Below are positions 8,007-16,021 of a stretch of 64,000 bases of DNA, piece after piece. The notes below the pieces were generated by a model. It saw only the letters and a list, made by a program, of their open reading frames with translations. It was not told where the DNA came from and made no database searches. The position numbers and the translations under genes were made by a program. This DNA comes from Mycobacterium sp. (GTDB taxonomy: Bacteria; Actinomycetota; Actinomycetes; Mycobacteriales; Mycobacteriaceae), in contig NZ_SCRH01000026.1 of assembly GCF_004298145.1 (NCBI RefSeq), forward strand, positions 1 through 64,000, given 5' to 3'. How positions within the stretch are numbered: position 1 is the first letter of the stretch; the number at the start of each line of letters is the position of its first letter.

Positions 8007-9773
8007 GTGCTGCGCAGCCACGCCGCCGGTTCGCTGAGAAGTAGCGACGCCGGGCAACAGGTGACGCTCGCGGGCTGGGTGGCCCGCCGCCGCGACCACG
8101 GTGGGGTCATCTTCATCGACCTGCGCGACGCCTCCGGAATCGCCCAGGTGGTGTTCCGCGCCGACGACGTGCTGGCCCAGGCGCACCGGCTGCGCGCCGA
8201 GTTCTGTGTCGCGGTCTCCGGCGTGGTCGAGATCCGCCCGGAAGGCAACGCCAACCCCGAGATCGCCACCGGCGACATCGAGGTCAACGCCACCGCGCTC
8301 ACCGTGTTGGGGGAGAGCGCGCCGCTGCCGTTCCAGCTCGACGAGCCCGCCGGCGAGGAACTGCGGCTGAAATACCGTTACCTGGATTTGCGCCGCGACG
8401 GCCCGGCGGACGCAATTCGCTTGCGTTCCAAGGTGAATGCCGCCGCACGCGCGGTGCTCACGCAGCACGATTTCGTCGAGATCGAGACGCCGACGATCAC
8501 CCGCTCGACCCCGGAGGGCGCGCGCGACTTTCTGGTGCCGGCCCGGCTGCACCCCGGCTCGTTCTACGCCCTGCCGCAGAGCCCGCAGCTGTTCAAGCAG
8601 CTGCTGATGGTGGCCGGGATGGAGCGCTACTACCAGATCGCGCGCTGTTACCGCGACGAGGATTTCCGCGCCGACCGCCAGCCGGAGTTCACCCAGCTCG
8701 ACATCGAGATGAGCTTCGTGGACGCCGAGGACGTCATCGCCATCTCCGAGGAGATCCTCTCCGCGCTGTGGGCGCTGATCGGCTACCAGATTCCGACACC
8801 GATCCCGCGGATCAGCTACGCCGACGCCATGCGGCGGTTCGGCTCGGACAAGCCGGACATGCGTTTCGGACTCGAGCTCGTCGAGTGCGCAGAGTTCTTC
8901 AAAGACACCACATTTCGCGTCTTCCAGGCGCCGTACGTCGGCGCTGTCGTCATGCCCGGCGGGGCCTCGCAGCCGCGGCGCACGCTGGACGGCTGGCAGG
9001 AATGGGCCAAGCAGCGCGGCCACCGGGGGCTGGCCTACGTGCTCGTCGGCGACGACGGTGAGCTTTCTGGCCCGGTGGCCAAGAACCTGAGCGACACCGA
9101 ACGCGGCGGCCTGGCCGCGCACGTGGGGGCCAAGCCGGGGGATTGCGTCTTCTTCTCGGCGGGCCCGCCGAAGCCGTCGCGGGCCCTGCTGGGGGCGGCG
9201 CGCGGTGAGATCGCCCATCGGCTGGGCCTCATCGATCCCGACGCCTGGGCGTTCGTCTGGGTCGTGGACCCGCCGCTGTTCGAACCCGCCGACGACGCGA
9301 CCGCCGCCGGTGACGTGGCCGTCGGCTCGGGCGCGTGGACCGCGGTGCATCACGCCTTCACCTCGCCCAAGCCGCGCTACGAGGACGCCATCGATACCGA
9401 TCCGGGCAACGTGCTCGCCGACGCCTACGACATCGTCTGCAACGGCAACGAGATCGGCGGTGGCTCGATTCGTATCCACCGCCGCGACATCCAGGAGCGG
9501 GTGTTCGCGGTGATGGGGCTCGACCACGCCGAGGCCGAAGAAAAGTTCGGATTCCTGTTGGAAGCGTTCACCTTTGGCGCACCTCCACACGGTGGGATCG
9601 CGTTCGGGTGGGACCGGATCAACGCGCTGCTGTCCGGGGTCGACTCCATCCGTGAGGTGATCGCGTTCCCGAAGACCGGCGGCGGCGTCGACCCGCTCAC
9701 CGATGCGCCCGCGCCGATCACCGCCCAGCAGCGCAAGGAATCCGGAATAGACGCCAAGCCGGAGCCCGGCTAA
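8007..9773 (+). CDS. aspS: Aspartyl-tRNA synthetase (AspRS/AsnRS-type)
   Basis: 588 residues from GTG 8007. An N-terminal OB-fold anticodon domain ([23 protein letters not shown]) precedes the class IIb catalytic core. Motif 2 is seen in [18 protein letters not shown] near residue 214, and motif 3 in [11 protein letters not shown] near 533, with a bacterial insertion domain between them. It charges tRNA-Asp, and in mycobacteria probably also tRNA-Asn as a step towards Asn-tRNA. The last residues are abnormal. The 21-kb element integrated in the 3' end, so the protein now ends KPEPG, whereas the stretch beyond attR shows the former ending KPKRVDEA. The catalytic core is untouched. Confidence 0.97.
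   Translation: MLRSHAAGSLRSSDAGQQVTLAGWVARRRDHGGVIFIDLRDASGIAQVVFRADDVLAQAHRLRAEFCVAVSGVVEIRPEGNANPEIATGDIEVNATALTVLGESAPLPFQLDEPAGEELRLKYRYLDLRRDGPADAIRLRSKVNAAARAVLTQHDFVEIETPTITRSTPEGARDFLVPARLHPGSFYALPQSPQLFKQLLMVAGMERYYQIARCYRDEDFRADRQPEFTQLDIEMSFVDAEDVIAISEEILSALWALIGYQIPTPIPRISYADAMRRFGSDKPDMRFGLELVECAEFFKDTTFRVFQAPYVGAVVMPGGASQPRRTLDGWQEWAKQRGHRGLAYVLVGDDGELSGPVAKNLSDTERGGLAAHVGAKPGDCVFFSAGPPKPSRALLGAARGEIAHRLGLIDPDAWAFVWVVDPPLFEPADDATAAGDVAVGSGAWTAVHHAFTSPKPRYEDAIDTDPGNVLADAYDIVCNGNEIGGGSIRIHRRDIQERVFAVMGLDHAEAEEKFGFLLEAFTFGAPPHGGIAFGWDRINALLSGVDSIREVIAFPKTGGGVDPLTDAPAPITAQQRKESGIDAKPEPG
9734..9757. repeat. attL core in aspS
   Basis: 24 bases identical to 30819-30842, encoding residues KESGIDAK of AspRS. 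A second shared block, cgcccagca, lies just upstream at 9722-9730 and 30812-30820, but with four extra bases between block and core on the left. The aspS frame continues through this core into element DNA and stops at 9773. Confidence 0.85.
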
Positions 9774-9800
9774 CCCCATTGACCTCGGCGAACGGCTCGC

Positions 9801-10982
9801 TCAGGTGCTCGTGGTCCGCAGCTGGTCCGCAGTGGTGTTCATCCGCTCCGCGATCACCGCACGGATAGCCGTGCGGGTGGATTCGTCGGCATCGGGCCAC
9901 AGATGGCCGTAAACGTCGAGCGTGGTGGTGGCGCTGGCGTGCCGCATCCGCGCCTGCACCGTCTTGATATCGGCGCCCGAGGCGATTAGCAGCGATGCTA
10001 GGTAGTGCCGCAAATCCTGAAAAGTGAACGTTTCTGGCAGGCCCTCCACCTTGCCGCGGACGGTGCGCATCGCCTTCTCAAGCGTCCATACGCTGCACCG
10101 GTCGGTGCCTGGCCCCGCGGTGAGCATCATGTCGGCGGGATACTTGCGCACCGACGTTGACAGAAGCAACGCCAATTCCCGCGGAATCGGTATCGGCTGA
10201 CTGCTGCCCTCAGTCTTGAGCGGTCGATCCGGCCACTGCCGTTTGGGGTGCACCACGCCGCGGATGAAATCGACATCGGTGACCCGCAGCCCGCACGCCT
10301 CGGAAATCCGCAGCCCGGCAAACGCGCCGAGGAGCACCGCCGCTTTCAGGTGGTCGGGCATCTCATCATGGATCGCCCACACCTGTTCTGTCGTGGCCAC
10401 ATACACCTTGGATTTGCCCATCGGGGGCGAGGTCCGCCGCGAACACGGGTTGCGTCCAAGCACGCCGTCGTGCACGGCGTCTGTGCAGATTTGCGAGAAC
10501 CGCGAGTGCGTCCGGTAGATGTAGGACGCTTCCAAACCCTCGGCTTGCAGCCGTGCCACCCACGCCTTGATCTGTCACGGCCGCACTGCCGTGAGTGGCA
10601 TACTGCCGAATTCGCCGCAGATCAGCCGAATATGGGTGCGGGCCAACTTCACCGACGCAGGTCGGTGCACCTGGTAGCCCTCAAGCCATAAGTCGCACCA
10701 CTGCTTCACGGTCAATTGCGCATCTCGTGGCGCGACATGGGTACCCGATACCACCGCCGCGGTCTGCCCGTCGAGCCATTTTGCTGCATCCGTCTTGCGC
10801 CTGAACGACTTCGTATGCTCTTGCCCGCGCTCGTCGACGTAGCGGGCCAGCCACCGAAGTCCCTTGCCGTGCCGGATGGTTGGCACACTGCGCGTGGTGC
10901 CATCTAGGCCGCGGACGGTCTTGGTCCAGCGATCCTCGACTCCGGCTCTACGGTTGCGCTTTACCAAGCCTGACCTGCTCAC
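9801..10982 (-). pseudogene. int: Tyrosine integrase broken by an in-frame stop
   Basis: The reading frame spans about 393 codons but has a TGA at 10575-10577 (reverse strand), after ...MPLTAVRP and before QIKAWVARLQAEG; both parts are in the same frame. The N-terminal part (10575-10982) carries the arm-binding and core-binding domains. The C-terminal part (9801-10559 from its first ATG) carries the catalytic Arg in AGLRISEACGLR, the QDLRHYLASLL box, a MRHASATTTLDVYGH box and the nucleophile Tyr. One base change (TCA to TGA) would explain the break. The first residues overlap the repressor gene end by 35 bases, suggesting they were transcribed together. With the break the element probably cannot move on its own. 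Confidence 0.88.
9813..9833 (+). repeat. Left arm-type integrase binding repeats
   Basis: Two copies of GGTCCGCAG(T) begin at 9813 and 9824, 11 bases apart, about 55 bases inside the attL core. The same pair with the same spacing and orientation occurs near the other end (30703 and 30714). Short direct repeats set one helical turn apart on both sides of the core are what arm-type sites of tyrosine integrases look like. They lie inside the last codons of the integrase gene. Confidence 0.6.
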
Positions 10983-11463
10983 GTTTTAGCAAGATATCGC
11001 CCGAGACTGACAATAACTCCGCTAACGACTCTCGCGCTGATCCCAGGCCGCTCAATGTGTTTAAGCCCGCAGATTGGAGGCTCTCGATACCTTCGAAATC
11101 ATCCGGAAGTTCCTCTAGGGGTTCGCGAATCATCCCGATGACCGTTGCTAGCAGTCGGTACGACTCGTGGGCGCTGGCCGATAAGGCGCCCACCCGGTAT
11201 GTCAGATCACTGTCCTGCGTGCCCGCCTTGCGGCCCAGTAGAGAATCTAGAGAGACCTCAAATATATCGGCGATGCCAACCGCTTCGTTGATCCGCACAG
11301 AGCGGTCACCGGACTCGATCTTCGCCACAGTTGTCGGATGAATCGGCTGAATTCCTCTGTCCGACAACATCTTCGCTAACGTGGCTTGGGACCAGTGTCG
11401 GTTCTCCCGCAAGGTTTTGACCTTCTTCCCAAAACGTACATTAATCCATTTCTGTATTCCCAT
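10948..11463 (-). CDS. XRE-family phage-type repressor
   Basis: 171 residues. An N-terminal helix-turn-helix lies at about residues 12-75 (LRENRHWSQATLAKMLSDRG, then TTVAKIESGDRSVRINEAVGIADIFEVSLDSLLG). The C-terminal half is helical and has no recognisable protease or cupin domain. Position between the integrase and a divergent excisionase-replication block is that of an immunity repressor. It would act at the 107-bp gap 11464-11570. Start ATG 11463. Confidence 0.8.
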   Translation of the reverse strand: MGIQKWINVRFGKKVKTLRENRHWSQATLAKMLSDRGIQPIHPTTVAKIESGDRSVRINEAVGIADIFEVSLDSLLGRKAGTQDSDLTYRVGALSASAHESYRLLATVIGMIREPLEELPDDFEGIESLQSAGLNTLSGLGSARESLAELLSVSGDILLKREQVRLGKAQP

Positions 11464-11570
11464 TTCCGCAACTTTTCTATTTTGGTTTGACCAGTATGGC
11501 AGGCGCAGCTCACACTGAGCTTATTCCTGGAAGTGAGAATATGACGTATTGGGAAGAGAGGAGTGGCGGG

Positions 11571-11771
11571 ATGGATCAGGAATTTGTGGGTGCTCTCGAC
11601 CTAGAGGAGCTGACCGGTACAAAGGCCAGTACCTGGCGGTACTGGGCCAGCATCGGCACTGGACCGGCCAGCTTCAAGCTCGGCAGGCGTCGGGTGTGGA
11701 AAAAATCCCGCGTGATGGCATGGCTCGCGGAACAGGAGTCGACGACGGTGACTGGCGGTGTACGCCAATGA
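11571..11771 (+). CDS. Excisionase/AlpA-like helix-turn-helix protein
   Basis: 66 residues from ATG 11571, preceded by GAGGAG about 8 bases upstream; earlier in-frame ATGs at 11487-11541 lack such a site. A winged-helix DNA-binding motif of the MerR/AlpA excisionase type is seen in ALDLEELTGTKASTWRYWASIGTGPASFKLGRRRVWKKSRVMAWLAEQ. It is the first gene of the rightward block and could control excision or replication genes. Confidence 0.75.
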   Translation: MDQEFVGALDLEELTGTKASTWRYWASIGTGPASFKLGRRRVWKKSRVMAWLAEQESTTVTGGVRQ

Positions 11772-11820
11772 ACCTATCCCCAGGTAACCGCGAACAAGCC
11801 AGCATGCCGGGAAGAAAGCG

Positions 11821-12711
11821 ATGACAATTTGGCCCATCGTGCCGAACAACCGTGAAGCAGCCGTCGCCTACCGGGAGTGCGGGTTCGCGACCATTCCGCT
11901 CCTCCCGCGGAGCAAGGTCCCTGCAATACGCAACCCGCACCACTGGCTCAGCTCTGAGAGTCGAAAGTGCCGCGGCGAATGTGGATTGCTGGGCCACGGT
12001 TTCTACGACGCCAATACTGACGTCGATTGGGCGTACCGCTACTGGACCACGCATCCCGACCATGGGATCGGAGTTCGGCCGCACCCAGCCCAGATCGTCC
12101 TCGATGTTGATCCGCGGCACGGTGGCGACGTCGCTCTGGCCCAGTTGGAAGCCACGTTTGGCTCGCTGCCGGAGACGATGACTACGTTCAGCGGCCGCGG
12201 CGATGGTGGTCGCCACCTATGGTTCGACGGCGTTCACGCGCGGGTGCGTAGCAAGCTCTGTCTCGGCGTCGAGATCCTCAGCCACGAGCGAAATTTCGTC
12301 GTCATGCCGCCCAGCCTGCACGGGCTAACCGAGGAGCCCTACACGTTCAAGATGCCGGTGGCCGACGTTGCCGCCGCCCCCCAATGGCTGAGCGAGATGG
12401 CTGCCGACCCCGGGCCATCGTCGCGCCGTCGGCTCCCGCATTACGCCAGACGATTGGCTCCCAGTGCAGCTCGACGGAAGTGCCGGGGCCTGGTACGTGC
12501 TGTTGAGAATGCCGCTGAAGGCCAAAGGCATTCGATCTTGTATTGGGCGGCATGCCGTGCTGCTGACGAAGGCCTCTTCAACGACGACGATCCCATTTAT
12601 GCCGCGCTGGCCGACGCCGCTTCGGGTGCTGGGCTTCCCTCAGGTGAGATCGAACGAACCATCGCCGACGCGATTGCCGCAGTCCTCATGCAGGAGGGGC
12701 CGTGGCGGTAA
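11821..12711 (+). CDS. Bifunctional primase-polymerase (prim-pol) protein
   Basis: 296 residues. The archaeo-eukaryotic primase-like core is shown by GFYDANTDVDWAY, the metal-binding LDVDPRHGG, and the SGRGDGGRHLWFD motif with its catalytic His. The C-terminal part is a helical primase C-terminal-like domain. Such proteins prime and extend replication of plasmids and satellites. It overlaps the AAA ATPase gene by 10 bases, so both likely form the element's replication module. Confidence 0.85.
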   Translation: MTIWPIVPNNREAAVAYRECGFATIPLLPRSKVPAIRNPHHWLSSESRKCRGECGLLGHGFYDANTDVDWAYRYWTTHPDHGIGVRPHPAQIVLDVDPRHGGDVALAQLEATFGSLPETMTTFSGRGDGGRHLWFDGVHARVRSKLCLGVEILSHERNFVVMPPSLHGLTEEPYTFKMPVADVAAAPQWLSEMAADPGPSSRRRLPHYARRLAPSAARRKCRGLVRAVENAAEGQRHSILYWAACRAADEGLFNDDDPIYAALADAASGAGLPSGEIERTIADAIAAVLMQEGPWR

Positions 12712-13580
12712 CCGGGGCCTGCCGCGAGATGCAGTTCGAGACTATGAGCAGCAGGAACGGTTCAGTCGGTGGCGGCGACCTAGAGGAGGAGATCGAGCAC
12801 CACCTCGTCCAACTGCGCGCCAAGCACGAGGCGAAGCTGAGATTCGAAGACGAGATCCACCAGACGTCTCCCGTCCCTGCGTTGCGCTGCTTGACTGACC
12901 TGCTTGGCGAGCCCGATACCGATGCTCAGTACCGCATTGATCGACTGGCACCAGCCCAAGGACGTGTGTTGCTGTCGGCCCAATACAAGGCGGGCAAAAG
13001 CACCATCGTTGGGAACCTACTGCGGTCTCTTGCCGACGGCGACGCATTTCTAGACCGGTTCTCGGTGACCACTCGATCGCAGCGCGCCGTGCTCATCGAC
13101 AACGAACTGTCGGAGAACACCATGCGTCGCTGGCTCCGAGACCAAGGCATTATCAACACCGACCGCGTGGATGTCGTCGCCTTGCGGGGTCGTATTGGCG
13201 CGTTCAACATCCTGAATGAGGGCGTGCGGGCGGAGTGGGCCAAACTCCTCTCCGGGGCCGATTATCTGATTCTTGATTGTCTGCGGCCGGTGCTGGACGC
13301 TCTCGGCCTCGATGAAAACCACGATGCCGGGCGGTTTCTGGTTGCCTTCGACGCCCTGTTGGCGGAATCCGGAATCAATGAAGCCCTGGTGGTGCACCAT
13401 ATGGGCCACTCCGGCGAACGAGCCCGTGGTGACTCTCGGCTGCAGGATTGGCCCGATGCCCTCTGGCGACTGGTCCGCGAGAAAGACGAACCCGACTCGC
13501 CCGTGTACTTCACCGCCTACGGGCGTGACGTCGATATCCCAGAGGGCTATCTGGAATTCGACTACGACACCGCCGGTTGA
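12702..13580 (+). CDS. AAA/RecA-fold replicative ATPase (RepA/DnaB-like helicase family)
   Basis: About 292 residues. The Walker A motif is in SAQYKAGKSTIVGN near residue 95-105, and Walker B in DYLILDCLRPVLD. A RepA-type His region (ALVVHHMGHSGERARGDSRLQDWPDALW) follows. The start is either GTG 12702 or ATG 12730. It directly follows prim-pol and probably unwinds DNA for element replication. Confidence 0.82.
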   Translation: MAVTGACREMQFETMSSRNGSVGGGDLEEEIEHHLVQLRAKHEAKLRFEDEIHQTSPVPALRCLTDLLGEPDTDAQYRIDRLAPAQGRVLLSAQYKAGKSTIVGNLLRSLADGDAFLDRFSVTTRSQRAVLIDNELSENTMRRWLRDQGIINTDRVDVVALRGRIGAFNILNEGVRAEWAKLLSGADYLILDCLRPVLDALGLDENHDAGRFLVAFDALLAESGINEALVVHHMGHSGERARGDSRLQDWPDALWRLVREKDEPDSPVYFTAYGRDVDIPEGYLEFDYDTAG

Positions 13581-13918
13581 CATACACCGACGGCACCCGC
13601 CAAGCTCGTGCGCGTAAAGCCGATGAGGAGGAGGTGCTCAACGAGATCATCGAGATCCTCGTCGAACACCGAGTCAATGGCGAGGGCACCGAGATGAGCC
13701 GGAATGGCGTCCTCTCTGCGGCCAAAAAGTACGGGCGCTCCGCCCGCACCATCGACCCAGCACTGACGCACGGCGTTCGCGAGGGCATTCTGACCTGCGC
13801 CGCTGGACGCCGAAATGCTCACATGTACTCCCTGGCGAATCCCTGCTCGGTATGTTCACGACCGATTACAGGACTTTCCCGCGGTATCCATCCCGCCTGC
13901 GAGCCGACAGATGAGTGA
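13577..13918 (+). CDS. Hypothetical protein with C-terminal Cys/His cluster
   Basis: 113 residues from TTG 13577, overlapping the ATPase stop by four bases. The middle (EVLNEIIEILVEHRVNGEG, then RNGVLSAAKKYGRSARTIDPAL) looks like a winged-helix DNA-binding fold. The end, CSVCSRPITGLSRGIHPAC, could bind one zinc. It is the last gene of the replication block; I do not recognise its family. Translational coupling to the ATPase is likely because it lacks its own ribosome binding site. Confidence 0.6.
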   Translation: MTYTDGTRQARARKADEEEVLNEIIEILVEHRVNGEGTEMSRNGVLSAAKKYGRSARTIDPALTHGVREGILTCAAGRRNAHMYSLANPCSVCSRPITGLSRGIHPACEPTDE

Positions 13919-14285
13919 GTGCGCAGTCGGACTCATCGGCGCAATCGGTTGTGGCCCTTTTGATCAGGGCACATGTATCCTGCCGCAGCACCGAGTGCGG
14001 TCACTGAGTGCAACGATTGCGCCCCTTAGGGGCGCAGTCACCCAGTTAGCAGTGGTAGTGAACTCATACAGGACAACCCTGCCATGTTTCTCCAAGGTGC
14101 CCCGCCTGACGACATCGTTGACACCGCCCGCCCACTCCGACCGCATGGCGGGCAGTAACCGATCAGGGACCGAAAGTTCGGTGCCGCAGCGGATTATGCC
14201 GCAAACAGAATAATCCAGATTTCAGGCCGGTCAGGCCCGTAGCGCAGTAATCTGTGCGACGCGCGACCGTGAGGAGTTAGACAGA
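13919..14285. other. Intergenic stretch ending the replication block
   Basis: No convincing gene. Weak open frames exist on both strands (for example 13964-14146 reverse), without ribosome binding sites. The stretch includes a perfect palindrome at 14018-14036 and the leader of the TTG-started gene at 14286, which has GAGGAG about 10 bases upstream of its start. Confidence 0.5.
14018..14036. terminator. Palindrome, possible terminator
   Basis: TGCGCCCCTTAGGGGCGCA is a perfect GC-rich inverted repeat about 100 bases after the replication block. It can form a strong hairpin but has no T-run after it; mycobacterial terminators often lack one. It could alternatively be an origin iteron or a protein site. 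Confidence 0.45.
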
Positions 14286-15029
14286 TTGGCCGACGACGAC
14301 ACTGACGCCGAACCGACTGCGGCTGCCGCATCTGACGGCGACGAGACGGCCATCAATTCAAACGCCGGTCTCACCGAGGAGATGGACACAGCTGCTACGC
14401 CTACGAGGAGCGAGCCTGAATCTGTCCAAGCCTGGTCACTCGACGAGCACGGCGAGGGCCCTTTTGTCGAGAGCCGATGGCCCGGGCGTCTCCGGTGGGC
14501 CGGGGTGATGGCGCTCCTATGCGCGACCGTCGCCGCCGTCGTGTGGTTCTCGATGGTGTTCTACTTCCAGGGCCGGTCGACACCAAAACCAACGACGTCA
14601 CCCACCGCTCCTCCGTTGACCTCGCTGCCCGTTGCTTCCGCACCAGCATTGCCGCCGTCGTCGTCGAAGACAACTACCAAACCGAGGACAACTACGGGAA
14701 CCGAACCACCTACCAGCGACCTGCCTCCCGCTGGTGCATCAGATTTCCGCTGCAGTGCGAGGAACGCGGCCAGAATCAGCTATGACAAAAACACGGGCAA
14801 GGAAAAAGTCTGCGTGAACCAGGCGCTGACGCCCAGCACGCCGCCAACTTGGGAGTGGGCAGAGCCGCCGCCGATGACAACTGGCGTCCATCAAACTGGC
14901 ACATCGTGCGATGTGCGCGTCGATAACGTGTCGCGTTCGACAGATGGTTACCTAATCAGCTGCGAGCCGATTCACCGTGGCGACCCTTACGGCGGCTACT
15001 GGCAGCACTTTCTCGGTCCGATTGAATAG
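14286..15029 (+). CDS. Single-pass membrane protein with Pro/Thr linker, unknown
   Basis: 247 residues from TTG 14286. Residues 1-75 are acidic and cytoplasmic-looking. One transmembrane helix (WAGVMALLCATVAAVVWFSMVFYF) lies near 77-100. Then comes a Pro/Thr/Ser-rich linker (about 103-155) and a C-terminal domain with four Cys (FRCSARNA, KVCVNQA, SCDVRV, ISCEP) that could form disulfides outside the cell. This architecture resembles the extracellular parts of the two kinases in this element. Function unknown. Confidence 0.7.
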   Translation: MADDDTDAEPTAAAASDGDETAINSNAGLTEEMDTAATPTRSEPESVQAWSLDEHGEGPFVESRWPGRLRWAGVMALLCATVAAVVWFSMVFYFQGRSTPKPTTSPTAPPLTSLPVASAPALPPSSSKTTTKPRTTTGTEPPTSDLPPAGASDFRCSARNAARISYDKNTGKEKVCVNQALTPSTPPTWEWAEPPPMTTGVHQTGTSCDVRVDNVSRSTDGYLISCEPIHRGDPYGGYWQHFLGPIE

Positions 15030-15232
15030 GCGCAATCAAGCTGCGGATCAGTCTTCATCTCAGACGCTGTCCGCCGCGGATTCATCTAACCCGCGGAGTT
15101 GGGCAGGTCGTCGTGTGGGGACGATGGGCAGATAGCCGAGAAAAACTCGTACGGCAACGATCCTTCCCCGCCCAAAGGATGATCCGAGCACGGTTTGTTA
15201 TCGCCCCAGCTCGGACACCAGCAACGGCACGG

Positions 15233-15724
15233 TTACTGCACCTCGCCCAACCTGTCCGCTATCGCGGGATGGGAAGGTGCGGCTATCTCCGGAGCCCCGC
15301 CTAGCGCCTGCTCGAAGGCGTCGATTGTTAGCACGACGTGGTCGTGTATCGCGGCTGCCCTCTTCAGCTCGTATTCGGTAAACGTTCCACCCGACTGTTC
15401 GAGCCGGGCTCGTATCCGATTGATGTGTTGGATGCCCAATAGAGCACCCTCGAACAGCTTCCAATCATGAGTCGAAAGCCCTGCCGCCAGTACGCCAGCC
15501 TGCTCGGCCAAGTTAGTCGTGGGCAAGACATCCTGCTCTGGCCCCCAGCTGCCGGTCGCCGATATCGGCGCGACGATCGCTTTAGCAACGTATAAATCGC
15601 TGGTCACCAGTCGAACAGCTGTGCGCAGCTTGGCTTTTTGCTCTCGCCGCTGTTGCCATTGATCGCGCGCGACTTGAAGCATCGCACCGACTATTACGCC
15701 GAGGATTCCAACGAAGACTGTCAA
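15233..15724 (-). CDS. Small membrane-anchored helical protein, unknown
   Basis: 163 residues. An N-terminal hydrophobic segment (TVFVGILGVIVGAMLQVA) precedes a basic helix (RDQWQQRREQKAKLRTAVRLV) and a mostly helical remainder. It looks like a one-pass anchor with a cytoplasmic helical bundle; similar small proteins are common in mobile elements. I do not recognise the family. The 203 bases downstream and 297 bases upstream hold no other clear gene. Confidence 0.65.
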   Translation of the reverse strand: MTVFVGILGVIVGAMLQVARDQWQQRREQKAKLRTAVRLVTSDLYVAKAIVAPISATGSWGPEQDVLPTTNLAEQAGVLAAGLSTHDWKLFEGALLGIQHINRIRARLEQSGGTFTEYELKRAAAIHDHVVLTIDAFEQALGGAPEIAAPSHPAIADRLGEVQ

Positions 15725-16021
15725 AGCAGAGATCCTTTCGCGCGAAGTTCCGCAGCTCTGTCTATCGCACGGGAACGGAAGCCTGTCGGTTTTGACGAAG
15801 TTGCTCCGGGGCCCCCCAAGAGGGGCTTGGTCTCAATGGTCCGGCCGTGGTGATGGGGCCGACCCGGGTAAGCAGCTGGACCTTGTCCTGCTGGTCAGTC
15901 AACACCCAATCGTCACACATCCGACTGATGCCAGGCGCTGAGAGCCGACATCGACGTGGCACACGATGACGGTATTAGGTATTCGCTGCAGCGTTCGCGT
16001 CGACGACAGCAAGGATCTGCA

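Noticed and set aside
7215..9779. Very long reverse-strand open frame (over 850 codons) opposite aspS
   Set aside because: It is the antisense of aspS and a neighbour in GC-rich DNA; its composition (His/Arg/Gly-rich, no domains) is that of a shadow frame.
9734..9800. tRNA gene as the integration target
   Set aside because: No cloverleaf-like sequence is found at either att site; the repeat lies in aspS codons.
13964..14146. Small reverse frame in the gap after the replication block
   Set aside because: No ribosome binding site, no recognisable domain, and it covers a palindrome that is better explained as a terminator or site.
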